A stretch of DNA of 14,566 nucleotides, from positions 1 through 14,566 of the forward strand of contig JANPAR010000011.1 of the NCBI GenBank assembly GCA_031430015.1, written 5' to 3'. Source of the DNA: CANJDH01 sp031430015 (lineage in GTDB: Bacteria; Pseudomonadota; Gammaproteobacteria; Burkholderiales; JAEUOS01). The stretch's first letter is position 1. Each line of letters begins with the position of its first letter. Positions 1-6,969 of the stretch are shown here, in pieces. A program made the position numbers and the translations under genes. The notes below the pieces were generated by a model. It did no database searches. It was not told the DNA's origin and saw nothing but the letters and a program-made list of their open reading frames with translations.

Positions 1-375
1 GGGCTGCTGCAGCCGCGTACGCCGCCCGCCTCATTGCAATCGTGGCAACCCTGGGCCGAATTGCCGCAGGTACTGGACTTGGCGCGCCGCCCGAACGCGG
101 TGATCAAGGTCAGCGGCGCCTGCACGCTGTCGCGCGAACCCTATCCCTTCAATGACATCTGGGATCCGCTGGCGCGCGTGTTCGACGCATGGGGATTCGA
201 GCGTTGCCTCTGGGGCACTGACTGGACCCGCGCCTTCGCGGTGGTCAACTACGAACAGGCTGTCACGCCGTTCCGCCAGGCCGCGCGCCTCAGTGAAACT
301 GAACGTGCGATGCTGATGGGTGGCGCCTGCGCCAAAGCCTATGGCTGGTCGCCGGCGAAACACCAGGCAGTCTGA
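1..375 (+). CDS. Amidohydrolase-family (TIM-barrel) metal-dependent hydrolase, C-terminal part
   Basis: The reading frame is open from the window's first base, so the 5' end lies outside; 124 codons and a TGA stop are visible. The visible part resembles the end of the amidohydrolase_2 group (COG3618-like hydrolases, lactonase/decarboxylase relatives). It has a beta-strand with VIKVSG, then FERCLWGTDWTR, where the Asp of GTDW is the conserved C-terminal metal-site or catalytic Asp of these barrels, and a closing helix ending in GACAKAYGW, the usual position of the final N/A-A-x-x-x-Y/F segment. Members hydrolyse or decarboxylate cyclic and lactone substrates in the cytosol; the substrate cannot be told from this fragment. 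The next gene has its own promoter, so this one is probably the last of an upstream unit. Family call is good, function open. Confidence 0.82.
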   Translation, partial: GLLQPRTPPASLQSWQPWAELPQVLDLARRPNAVIKVSGACTLSREPYPFNDIWDPLARVFDAWGFERCLWGTDWTRAFAVVNYEQAVTPFRQAARLSETERAMLMGGACAKAYGWSPAKHQAV

Positions 376-389
376 CATGCGGCGGACGA

Positions 390-406
390 TGCCGGGCTTC
401 CTGGCA
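390..406 (+). terminator. Hairpin just after the amidohydrolase gene, possible terminator
   Basis: TGCCGGG and CCTGGCA pair over 7 positions (one G-T wobble) around a 3-nt loop, starting 15 nt after the amidohydrolase stop. No T-run follows, so it is not a classical intrinsic terminator; it may only be a stabilising 3' stem. Confidence 0.3.
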
Positions 407-480
407 GGCGGTTGACCGGGGCTGTTTACGGTCCCAAGCGCAAGCCGACCGTCCGGCCAACACGCACGCTCCCGGAGATT

Positions 481-509
481 TTGACGCAGGGCAATACCGG
501 CGCTATGCT
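481..509 (+). promoter_or_regulatory. Sigma70-like promoter for the DHH phosphoesterase gene
   Basis: TTGACG at 481-486 (5 of 6 to the -35 consensus) is followed after exactly 17 nt by TATGCT at 504-509 (4 of 6 to the -10 consensus). The expected transcript start is about 515-517, about 40 nt before the preferred ATG at 555. The gap from 376 to 554 holds nothing else I can support apart from the hairpin at 390-406. Confidence 0.6.
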
Positions 510-554
510 AGCGGAAGGAAACCAAAGTTCAGAATGTCTTTGGAGACGCTCACC

Positions 555-1481
555 ATGGCAAAGTACCGGCTGGTAACACGTAGCGATTTCGATGGTCTCG
601 TCTGTGCGATTCTGCTCAAGGAGATCGAGATGATTGATGAAATCGTGTTCGTTCATCCCAAGGATATGCAGGATGGCAAGGTCCCGATCACCGCGCGCGA
701 CATCACGACCAATCTGCCGTATGTCGCCAGTGCCGGCATGGCGTTTGATCACCACGCATCCGAACTTCTGCGCAACCCGGGTGAATACTCCAACCTGATC
801 ATCGATCCCGATGCGCCTTCCGCGGCGCGCGTCGTCTTCAACCATTTTGGCGGCGGACGCACGTTTCCGGAAGAGTTTCACGGCATGATGGAAGCGGTCG
901 ACAAGGCCGATTCGGCGATGTTCAGCCGCGAGGAAATATTGCGCCCGACGCGCTGGGTGATGCTCAATTACCTGATGGATTCACGCACTGGCTTGGGACG
1001 CTTCCGGGATTTTCGCATCAGCAATTACGAACTGATGATGCAGTTGATTCATTATTGCCGTGACCATCCAATTGAGAAAATCCTCAACCTGCCCGATGTC
1101 AGGGAACGCTCGGACATGTACCTGGAGCATGCGGAAAAGGCCAAAGAGCAGATTCAGCTTTGCTCAACCGTTCACCACAATCTCGTGGTGCTTGACCTGC
1201 GTTACGAAGAAACCATCTGGGCCTGCAACCGCTTCATGATTTACGCCTTGTTTCCACAGGCCAACATTTCGATCCACGTCATGTGGGGCGTCAAGAAACA
1301 GAACACGGTATTCGCCACCGGCAAATCGATCATTGATCGAACGTCGAAGACAGACGTCGGTGCCCTGATGCTGAAATACGGCGGCGGTGGACACAAAGCG
1401 GCCGGGACTTGCCAGGTCAAAAATGACAAAGCCGAAGCCACGCTGGTCGAGCTGACAGAGGCGATCAATCGGGACGGTTGA
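555..1481 (+). CDS. DHH/DHHA1-family phosphoesterase (exopolyphosphatase-like)
   Basis: A 308-residue cytosolic protein of the DHH phosphoesterase superfamily (RecJ, NrnA, c-di-AMP hydrolases, PPX1-type exopolyphosphatases), which use two Mn ions to hydrolyse phosphodiester or phosphoanhydride bonds. Motif I is SDFDGL with D11 and D13. The name-giving D65-H66-H67 triad lies in AFDHHAS. A further acidic motif, VDKAD (D116, D119), follows. The C-terminal DHHA1 substrate-binding domain carries the glycine-rich GGGGHKAAG at 276-284. All metal ligands I can place are present, so it should be active. The start at 555 is preferred over an in-frame ATG at 534 because GGAG sits 9 nt upstream of 555 and homologues typically open directly with a strand leading into SDFDG. 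It appears to be a single-gene unit with its own promoter. Substrate (polyphosphate, oligonucleotide or cyclic dinucleotide) is undetermined; the 'exopolyphosphatase' label is only a family habit. Confidence 0.88.
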   Translation: MAKYRLVTRSDFDGLVCAILLKEIEMIDEIVFVHPKDMQDGKVPITARDITTNLPYVASAGMAFDHHASELLRNPGEYSNLIIDPDAPSAARVVFNHFGGGRTFPEEFHGMMEAVDKADSAMFSREEILRPTRWVMLNYLMDSRTGLGRFRDFRISNYELMMQLIHYCRDHPIEKILNLPDVRERSDMYLEHAEKAKEQIQLCSTVHHNLVVLDLRYEETIWACNRFMIYALFPQANISIHVMWGVKKQNTVFATGKSIIDRTSKTDVGALMLKYGGGGHKAAGTCQVKNDKAEATLVELTEAINRDG

Positions 1482-1565
1482 TCGCACCGGGCCGCCGCTA
1501 CCGCGCCTCAACACCGGACACCGGAACGTGCAAGTTCTGTCGAGGTGCGTCGCCGCTTCCGCGTC

Positions 1566-1587
1566 ACCGCTTCCGGCCCCAAGCGGT
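1566..1587. terminator. Perfect 7-bp hairpin between convergent genes, possible two-way terminator
   Basis: ACCGCTT (1566-1572) and AAGCGGT (1581-1587) pair perfectly around an 8-nt loop. It lies between the DHH gene (+, stop at 1481) and the GIY-YIG gene (-, stop at 1621), where a shared terminator is expected. There is no T-run on either side. Nothing else is seen in 1482-1620. Confidence 0.38.
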
Positions 1588-1620
1588 CAAACGGCCTATA
1601 CCTTGCTGACGTTCAGCCAC

Positions 1621-1911
1621 TCACTCGATCCCCTCGGCCGCTGCCGAACCCTTGCGCCGCCGGCGCGGCGCCAACAGCGCCAGTTTGTCGCGCCTGGGCA
1701 ACTGTTTGATCTGATACTCGCGCCTGGCGGCTTCCGAGCGGCCCGCCGCCGACTCCTGATAGACCAGCACGACCGGGCGCCGCGCACGCGTGTAGCGCGC
1801 GCCAGCCCGGCCCGCGCCATTGTGTTCGGCGACGCGCCGTGGCACGTCGGTAGCGATGCCGGTGTACAAGGTGTCATCCGCGCAGCGGACGATATAAACG
1901 TGCCATGTCAT
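1621..1911 (-). CDS. GIY-YIG domain protein, YhbQ/UPF0213-like
   Basis: A 96-residue protein made of one stand-alone GIY-YIG nuclease fold. The N-terminal strand W-H-VYIV (Y6) stands for 'GIY', and LYTGIA (Y16, G18) for 'YIG'. Helix 1 gives R25/R26 and H30, then RYT at 39-41. The helix EAARREYQIKQL carries E65, the expected metal-binding Glu, followed by a basic tail (PRRRRKG) that could bind nucleic acid. The start at 1911 is chosen because the fold begins at once (MTWHVYIV); a longer frame up to 1971 adds 20 residues with no family likeness. No strong ribosome binding site is visible. Proteins of this size (80-100 residues) are widespread in bacteria; E. coli YhbQ has been linked to DNA damage, but the cellular role is poorly known. 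Confidence 0.85.
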   Translation of the reverse strand: MTWHVYIVRCADDTLYTGIATDVPRRVAEHNGAGRAGARYTRARRPVVLVYQESAAGRSEAARREYQIKQLPRRDKLALLAPRRRRKGSAAAEGIE

Positions 1912-2037
1912 GGGACGCAGTCTGCCACCAGTTTGCTGGTTGCGTCGATTGCGCGATTGTGTCGATGGCACCGCATGCGCCGGTCTCGGCTAGACTCGGG
2001 GATACCGCACTCTGCACATCTGGCGCGCCGCACCACC

Positions 2038-2967
2038 GTGACTCCCGTCGAATCTCCCGTTGAATGGCTCTGGATTCCCATCACGATCTGGGCCGCCTTC
2101 GCCCAGACCAACCGCAACGCTGCACAAAAAGGCCTCACCGGCACCCTCGGCGCACTCGGTGCCACGCTGGTGCGCTTTCTCTACGGACTGCCGTTTGCGC
2201 TCCTGTGGCTGTTCGCGGTGAAGGCCTATGGCGGTTACGGCTGGCCGTCCCTCAACGGCGCATTCCTGATGTGGGTCTGTCTTGGTGCGATCTCGCAAAT
2301 TGGCGCCACTGCGCTGCTGTTGCGCGTGATGGCCGAGCGCAATTTCGCACTTGGTGTGGCGTATTCGAAGAGCGATGTGATTCAGTCAGCGGTGTTCGGC
2401 TTCGTCATGCTCGGGGATGGCTTGAGCCGCGGCGCGTGGATCGCGGTGGTGCTCGGCACCATCGGCGTGCTGCTGCTCTCGCCGCCCGATCGTGAGCGGC
2501 CATTCCGTGCGCTGCTCACCGGCTGGACCACGCGCTCGGCCCTGCTCGGATTGCTCTCGGGCACCTGCTTCGCGCTGTCTGCCATCGGCTTTCGCGCGGC
2601 GGCACTGGCCTTGCCCGATACGTCCTTTGTGATGGGGGCAGCCGTTACCCTCGCGATGGCGCAAACCATTCAGACCCTGTTGCTGGGCGGCTGGCTGCTC
2701 GCGCTTGACGCTGGTGTGGTGGTGAAAACATTCATCGCCTGGCGGCCCTCGCTGCTGGCCGGCGGCATGGGCGCGGCGGCGTCGATCGGCTGGTTCACCG
2801 CGATGGCGATCGAACCGGCGGCGCACGTGCGTGCGCTCGGCATGATCGAGCTGCTGTTTAGCTACGTGGTGTCGATGCGTCTGTTTCGCGAACGCCTCTC
2901 AGGCATGGAGCGCGCCGGCCTGCTGCTGCTGACGATTGGTCTGGTGGCAGTGGCGCTGTTGCGCTGA
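2038..2967 (+). CDS. EamA/DMT-superfamily membrane transporter
   Basis: A 309-residue, strongly hydrophobic protein with about ten membrane helices in two halves of about 150 residues, the pattern of the EamA (DMT, drug/metabolite transporter) family. The second helix pair ends in ERNFALGVAYSKSDVIQSA, then a helix with GFVMLGD, and the half closes with GTIGVLLLSP, as in many EamA repeats. The second half ends with LLLTIGLVAVALLR. The start is taken as GTG at 2038: the frame stays open back to 1528, but that part overlaps the opposite-strand GIY-YIG gene, is Arg/Pro/Ala-rich and has no membrane character, whereas VEWLWIPITIW just after 2038 is the expected first helix. Probable role is export or import of small metabolites across the inner membrane; substrate unknown. 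No convincing promoter is visible in 1912-2037. Confidence 0.85.
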   Translation: MTPVESPVEWLWIPITIWAAFAQTNRNAAQKGLTGTLGALGATLVRFLYGLPFALLWLFAVKAYGGYGWPSLNGAFLMWVCLGAISQIGATALLLRVMAERNFALGVAYSKSDVIQSAVFGFVMLGDGLSRGAWIAVVLGTIGVLLLSPPDRERPFRALLTGWTTRSALLGLLSGTCFALSAIGFRAAALALPDTSFVMGAAVTLAMAQTIQTLLLGGWLLALDAGVVVKTFIAWRPSLLAGGMGAAASIGWFTAMAIEPAAHVRALGMIELLFSYVVSMRLFRERLSGMERAGLLLLTIGLVAVALLR

Positions 2968-2999
2968 AGAGCGGCGCCCGGCGCGGCGGGGCAATGCCC

Positions 3000-3005
3000 T
3001 ATACT
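3000..3005 (+). promoter_or_regulatory. Possible -10 element for the histidine kinase-Ser/Thr kinase pair
   Basis: TATACT matches 5 of 6 positions of the sigma70 -10 box and lies 33 nt after the previous gene's stop and 76 nt before the preferred kinase ATG. The region 17 nt upstream is GC-rich and has no recognisable -35 box, so it may need an activator or be chance. If real, transcription would start near 3012, which would exclude the TTG at 3007 as a start codon. Confidence 0.33.
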
Positions 3006-3075
3006 TTTGCCGGGGAGCGTCACACGTCCTGTGAGACGGGCCAAGCAAACGGGCAAAGCGGCCACGCCGGGCAAA

Positions 3076-4995
3076 ATGAAAAAATCCGCAGCACTGCAAA
3101 ATGGTTTGCTGGTCATCGCCGCATTGGCGCTGGTTGGCGTGCTCGCTTTTCTGTATGACAAGACGCAAGCGGGCGATATGCGCGGCCAGAGCGAGGCACT
3201 CAGCCGTCTGCGCGAACTCAAGGAGATTGATGCGCGCTGGGATGCAGACGTGCTGCGCTCCGCCACCGAGCGCGATGCCGCCAGCGGCCCGCTGCTCGAC
3301 CGCCGCGCCGCCCTTGACAGCACGTTGCGCCGTCTCACTGCGACGGCGCGTGACGCGTCGAGCAAGGCGCTCTCGGCCAGCTTGCTGCAAATTTCGCTGG
3401 TGATGCGCCAGAAGGCGCAGCTGGTGGAAGACTTTAAAACGGAGAATGCGGCAGCCCGCAAGGGCCTCGATGGCAGCGCGCAGTTCACACGTGAGCTCGG
3501 CGAGTTGTTGCCGGTGACCCCGCCGCCGGCCGCCAGCAAACCGCAGGGCAACCCTACACCGCAGGGTAACCACTTGGACGCGGCGCTTGGGCGCATCGCC
3601 ACCGGCGCACCGCTGTATTTCTGGCTCCCCCGTGAAGCGCAACAGCGCGACCTCGAAGCGGCCTTGCTCGACGTGCAACAGGGCATCGCCGCACTGGCCG
3701 CCACGCCGCTGTCGGCATTGCCGCCAGCCTCGACTGAAGCTTTGCAAGGCAAGAGCGCGCAATTGCGCGATGCACTAGCCAGTCTGTTGGCGCGCAAAGC
3801 GGCGGAGCAAAGGCTGATCACGCAAATTGCGGTGCTGCCCACCGGCGCACGCATCGGCGCCCTCACCCAATCGCTCGAACGTGAGCTCGAAACCGGCCTG
3901 CAGGAGAAGGATGTTTACCGCGCCTACCTGATCGGTTACGCCGCTGCGCTGCTGATTTTGCTCGGCTGGCTGGTGTTCAAATTGCGCGCCGCCAATGTCA
4001 GCCTCGAGGCGCGTGTGCAGCAGCGCACCGCAGAATTGTCTGATGCCTTGCAGCACCTGAAGGAATCTGAAGCGCAGTTGATTCAGTCCGAAAAAATGTC
4101 CTCGCTGGGCCAAATGGTCGCGGGCGTCGCGCATGAGATCAACACGCCGCTTGCCTACGTGAAGAACAGCCTTGGCACCGTGGCCGACAAACTGCCGCAA
4201 CTCGCGGGCGCGCTCAGCGGCACCGAACAATTGCTGGCCTTGCTGCAAAGCGGCGATGCCAACCCCGATCAGCTTTCGAAACAGTTTGCGCTGGTCTCGC
4301 AACAGCTTGCCGCCCTCAAACAGCAAGGCGTGGTCGATGAACTTGGTACCCTGGTCAGGGATGGCCTCTACGGCACCGCGCAGATGGCTGAAATCGTCGG
4401 CAATCTGAAAGATTTTTCGCGCCTCGACCGCAGCAAGGTGACGGCCTTCAATTTGAACGACGGCCTCGGCAGCACGCTGCTGCTCGCCAAGCATTTGCTG
4501 AAGTCGGTCACCGTCGAGAAAAACTTCGGTGCGATTCCCAATGTGGTGTGCTCGCCGTCGCAGATCAACCAGGTATTTCTCAACCTCATCACCAACGCCG
4601 CGCAGGCGCAGGAAGGCATGAGCGCAGCAAAGATTGTGCTCAACACGCGCGCGGCCAAGTTCAACGGCAAGGACGGCGTCACAGTCGAGGTCATCGACAA
4701 CGGCAAAGGCATCCCGGCTGACGTGCTGCCCAAAATCTTTGATCCGTTTTTCAGCACCAAGGAAATTGGCAAAGGCACCGGCTTGGGTCTGTCGATCTCC
4801 TACAAAATCATCGAGCAGCACGGCGGCAAGATTGAAGTGGAGTCTGCGGCGGGCAGGGGCACGCGCTTTGCGGTGCATTTGCCCTTGAAGCCGCCAGCGG
4901 AGTCTTCGCAGCCGTCGGCGGAGTCTTCGCAGCCATTGGCGGACGCGCCGCCGCTGCCAACTGCTCGGGCCGCTGCCAAATCTTCCAACGCATAA
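3076..4995 (+). CDS. Membrane sensor histidine kinase with large periplasmic helical domain
   Basis: A 639-residue kinase that autophosphorylates on His and passes phosphate to a receiver. Layout: basic start (MKK), membrane helix 1 about 10-26, a predicted periplasmic all-helical region about 27-282 split by a Pro/Gln-rich linker (PPPAASKPQGNPTPQGN), membrane helix 2 about 283-303, a coiled coil, then the dimerisation/phosphotransfer helix with H353 in GVAHEINTPL. The HATPase domain follows: N box with N503 (FLNLITNAAQA), D541 in IDNGKGIP, F box at 555 (FDPFF), and GKGTGLGLS. The stretch between H353 and N503 is about 150 residues, longer than usual, because of an extra Gln/Leu-rich segment. 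The paired helical sensor resembles DAHL-type domains from memory (uncertain). The tail is Pro/Ser/Ala-rich with a short repeat. ATG 3076 is chosen because it places Lys residues just before helix 1; GTG 3031 and TTG 3007 are alternatives. Its stop is 4 nt before the Ser/Thr kinase-receiver gene, its probable partner. Confidence 0.92.
   Translation: MKKSAALQNGLLVIAALALVGVLAFLYDKTQAGDMRGQSEALSRLRELKEIDARWDADVLRSATERDAASGPLLDRRAALDSTLRRLTATARDASSKALSASLLQISLVMRQKAQLVEDFKTENAAARKGLDGSAQFTRELGELLPVTPPPAASKPQGNPTPQGNHLDAALGRIATGAPLYFWLPREAQQRDLEAALLDVQQGIAALAATPLSALPPASTEALQGKSAQLRDALASLLARKAAEQRLITQIAVLPTGARIGALTQSLERELETGLQEKDVYRAYLIGYAAALLILLGWLVFKLRAANVSLEARVQQRTAELSDALQHLKESEAQLIQSEKMSSLGQMVAGVAHEINTPLAYVKNSLGTVADKLPQLAGALSGTEQLLALLQSGDANPDQLSKQFALVSQQLAALKQQGVVDELGTLVRDGLYGTAQMAEIVGNLKDFSRLDRSKVTAFNLNDGLGSTLLLAKHLLKSVTVEKNFGAIPNVVCSPSQINQVFLNLITNAAQAQEGMSAAKIVLNTRAAKFNGKDGVTVEVIDNGKGIPADVLPKIFDPFFSTKEIGKGTGLGLSISYKIIEQHGGKIEVESAAGRGTRFAVHLPLKPPAESSQPSAESSQPLADAPPLPTARAAAKSSNA
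4897..4934 (+). repeat. Two tandem 21-nt units in the histidine kinase tail
   Basis: A 17-nt identical block (gcggagtcttcgcagcc) occurs at 4897-4913 and 4918-4934, period 21 nt, in frame. It encodes two copies of AESSQP in the disordered C-terminal tail after the ATPase domain. Being in frame and outside the fold, copy number could change without loss of function. Confidence 0.75.
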
Positions 4996-4999
4996 GCCA

Positions 5000-6955
5000 A
5001 TGACTCTTCCGCTCGTCATCGGCAAGTACGAAGTCCATGGTGTCCTCGGTGAGGGCGGCATGGGTGTCGTCTACAAGGGCTTCGACCGTGCCATTGCGCG
5101 CAACGTGGCGATCAAGGCCATCGCCAAAGCCAAGTTAAAGCCTGAAGAAGTGAAGGAGGTGATGGGCCGCTTCCGCCACGAGGCGCAGGCGGTTGGGCGT
5201 CTCGCCCATCCGCGCATCATCCAGATCTACGACTACGGCGAAGACGCGCAGTGGGCCTACATCGTCATGGAGATGATCCAGGGCAAGACGCTGACACAGC
5301 ACTTGGCCGCTGGTGACACTTACGAAGTGCGTGAAGCGGGCGAGATCGTGCGCCAAATTCTCGATGGCATAGGCCACGCGCACAGTGCCGGGGTGGTACA
5401 CCGCGACATCAAGACCTCGAACATCCTGATCAACAGCGACGGGCGTATCAAGATCAGCGACTTCGGCATCGCACGTACCGAGGCCTCTCCACTGACCCTG
5501 GCAGGCAACGTGATGGGCACGCTGCATTACATGGCGCCCGAGCAATTCATGGGCGGCCAGATCGACGCGCGCGCTGATCTCTATGCCATCGGCGTGATTG
5601 CCTACGAGCTGCTCACCGGGCGCAGGCCGTTCGCTGGCGACGCGCCGTTGATGATGCAGCAGGTACTCAACCAGATGCCCGAGAACCCGTCGCGCGTCAA
5701 CCCAACACTGACACCGCTGGTCGACCGCGTGCTGCAACAGTCTCTGGCCAAGAAACCGAAAGACCGTTTTCAGAATGCACGCGAATTTTCCGAAGCGCTG
5801 CGCGAAGCGGTGGAAGTAAACACCACCTTGAGCGGCGCTGCGGCCGCCGTGTACAAGGGCGATGCGGTGATCCCGACTGACCGCTTCAACACCGCCGCAC
5901 TGATGAATGCTGCGCGCCTGCTCGCGCCGGCCGCGCGCACGGGCCCGATGGGGGCCGCAGGCGGCGAGACCGAGTTCGCTGCAGGGGACAGCGCGATCCG
6001 CCTCGACAAGAGCATCAAACGTGCGCGCATCCTCTTTATCGACGACGAAGAGCGCATTCTCACGGCACTGAAATCGCAGTTTCGCGAGCGCTATCACGTC
6101 TTCACCACCACCGAGGGCGAGAAGGCGCTCGACTTCATCACGCGCTACCAGATGCACGTCATCGTCAGCGACCAGCGCATGCCCAACATGGTGGGCGTTG
6201 AACTGCTACGCCGCTCGCGCGAAATTTCGCCCAACAGCGTGCGCATTTTGTTGACAGGCTATTCCGACCTCGCCGCCATTGTCGGCTCGATCAATGATGG
6301 CGAGGTTTACCGCTTTATCAGCAAGCCCTGGGACAACACTGACCTGCAGACCATCGTTGCTGAAGCGGTGACGATTGCGCTCGAACTCGCAGACGCAAAG
6401 CCGCTCGCGGTGACGAGCAGCGGTAAAGAGGGTGCGGCACCCGCCCTGCCGGCGCGCGTCGAGGCCGGCATTCTGGTAGTGGATCAAGACGAGGAATTGT
6501 TCCGCGTGGTGCGCGAGCTGATGGGCGCGCAGTGCCCGGTGCTCTACGCAGCGAGCGCCGATGACGCACTGGCGGCGATGCAAAAAAGCGAAATTGCGGT
6601 GGTGGTCACCGACGTCGACTTTGGCGAAGGCCAGCTCACCGCGATGCTGAAATTGTTGAAACAGGAGAACCCGCAGATTCTCGCCATCGTCGCCACGCAA
6701 GCGTCGGATTCGGAGCTGGTGATTGAGCTCATCAATCAGGCGCAGATATTCCGTTTCCTCAACAAGCCGGTGAATGTCAAGCTGGTACGCGGCCACATGC
6801 TGGCAGCGCTGGAGCGTTACCTTGCTTACAAGGCCACCCCGCAATTGCTCAAGGCGCAGAAGGTCGCGGTGGTCGAAGACGAACGCCAGACCTCGCTCGC
6901 GCAGCGCTTGCTGGGCGGCTTCAAGTCATTGCGCGGGCGCTGGTTCGGCAGCTGA
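5000..6955 (+). CDS. Ser/Thr protein kinase fused to two response-regulator receiver domains
   Basis: A 651-residue soluble protein with no membrane helix. Residues 8-270 form a complete Hanks-type kinase: G-loop GEGGMG (17-22), K39 in VAIKAI, an RD-type catalytic loop with H134, R135 and D136 (HRDIKTSN), D154 of DFG, and GTLHYMAPEQ. A low-complexity linker of about 70 residues follows. Receiver 1 (about 341-460) has D348/D349, phospho-acceptor D391 in VSDQRM, T419 (LLTGYSD) and K442 (ISKPW), a class often found with RpfG-like regulators. Receiver 2 (about 490-610) is more divergent but keeps D495/D497, D538, T566 and K589. A basic tail ends the protein. The ATG is 4 nt after the histidine kinase stop, suggesting coupled translation and that this is the cognate phospho-acceptor. 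Kinase and receiver calls are certain; control of the kinase by the receivers is inference. It lacks the PASTA or other sensor domains seen in PknB. Confidence 0.95.
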   Translation: MTLPLVIGKYEVHGVLGEGGMGVVYKGFDRAIARNVAIKAIAKAKLKPEEVKEVMGRFRHEAQAVGRLAHPRIIQIYDYGEDAQWAYIVMEMIQGKTLTQHLAAGDTYEVREAGEIVRQILDGIGHAHSAGVVHRDIKTSNILINSDGRIKISDFGIARTEASPLTLAGNVMGTLHYMAPEQFMGGQIDARADLYAIGVIAYELLTGRRPFAGDAPLMMQQVLNQMPENPSRVNPTLTPLVDRVLQQSLAKKPKDRFQNAREFSEALREAVEVNTTLSGAAAAVYKGDAVIPTDRFNTAALMNAARLLAPAARTGPMGAAGGETEFAAGDSAIRLDKSIKRARILFIDDEERILTALKSQFRERYHVFTTTEGEKALDFITRYQMHVIVSDQRMPNMVGVELLRRSREISPNSVRILLTGYSDLAAIVGSINDGEVYRFISKPWDNTDLQTIVAEAVTIALELADAKPLAVTSSGKEGAAPALPARVEAGILVVDQDEELFRVVRELMGAQCPVLYAASADDALAAMQKSEIAVVVTDVDFGEGQLTAMLKLLKQENPQILAIVATQASDSELVIELINQAQIFRFLNKPVNVKLVRGHMLAALERYLAYKATPQLLKAQKVAVVEDERQTSLAQRLLGGFKSLRGRWFGS

Positions 6956-6966
6956 AAGCTGCCCGA
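6947..6966. terminator. Hairpin over the junction of two convergent genes
   Basis: GGCAGCT (6947-6953) and AGCTGCC (6957-6963) form a perfect 7-bp stem with a 3-nt loop, extendable by two pairs (6945-6946 with 6965-6966) past a bulged C. It spans the kinase stop codon and lies just before the sirtuin stop of the other strand (6970), so it can serve both transcripts. No T-run follows on either strand. Confidence 0.48.
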
Positions 6967-6969
6967 GGC

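Noticed and set aside
1991..1996. TAGACT as a -10 box for the EamA transporter
   Set aside because: No -35 box at a suitable distance; one short match in a GC-rich gap is not enough.
1528..2037. Upstream extension of the EamA transporter frame by 170 codons
   Set aside because: It overlaps the opposite-strand GIY-YIG gene, is Arg/Pro/Ala-rich with no membrane helices, and the fold begins after GTG 2038.
3775..5061. Long minus-strand open frame opposite the histidine kinase
   Set aside because: Arg/Gln/His-rich shadow of a gene with clear kinase motifs on the plus strand; no recognisable domain.
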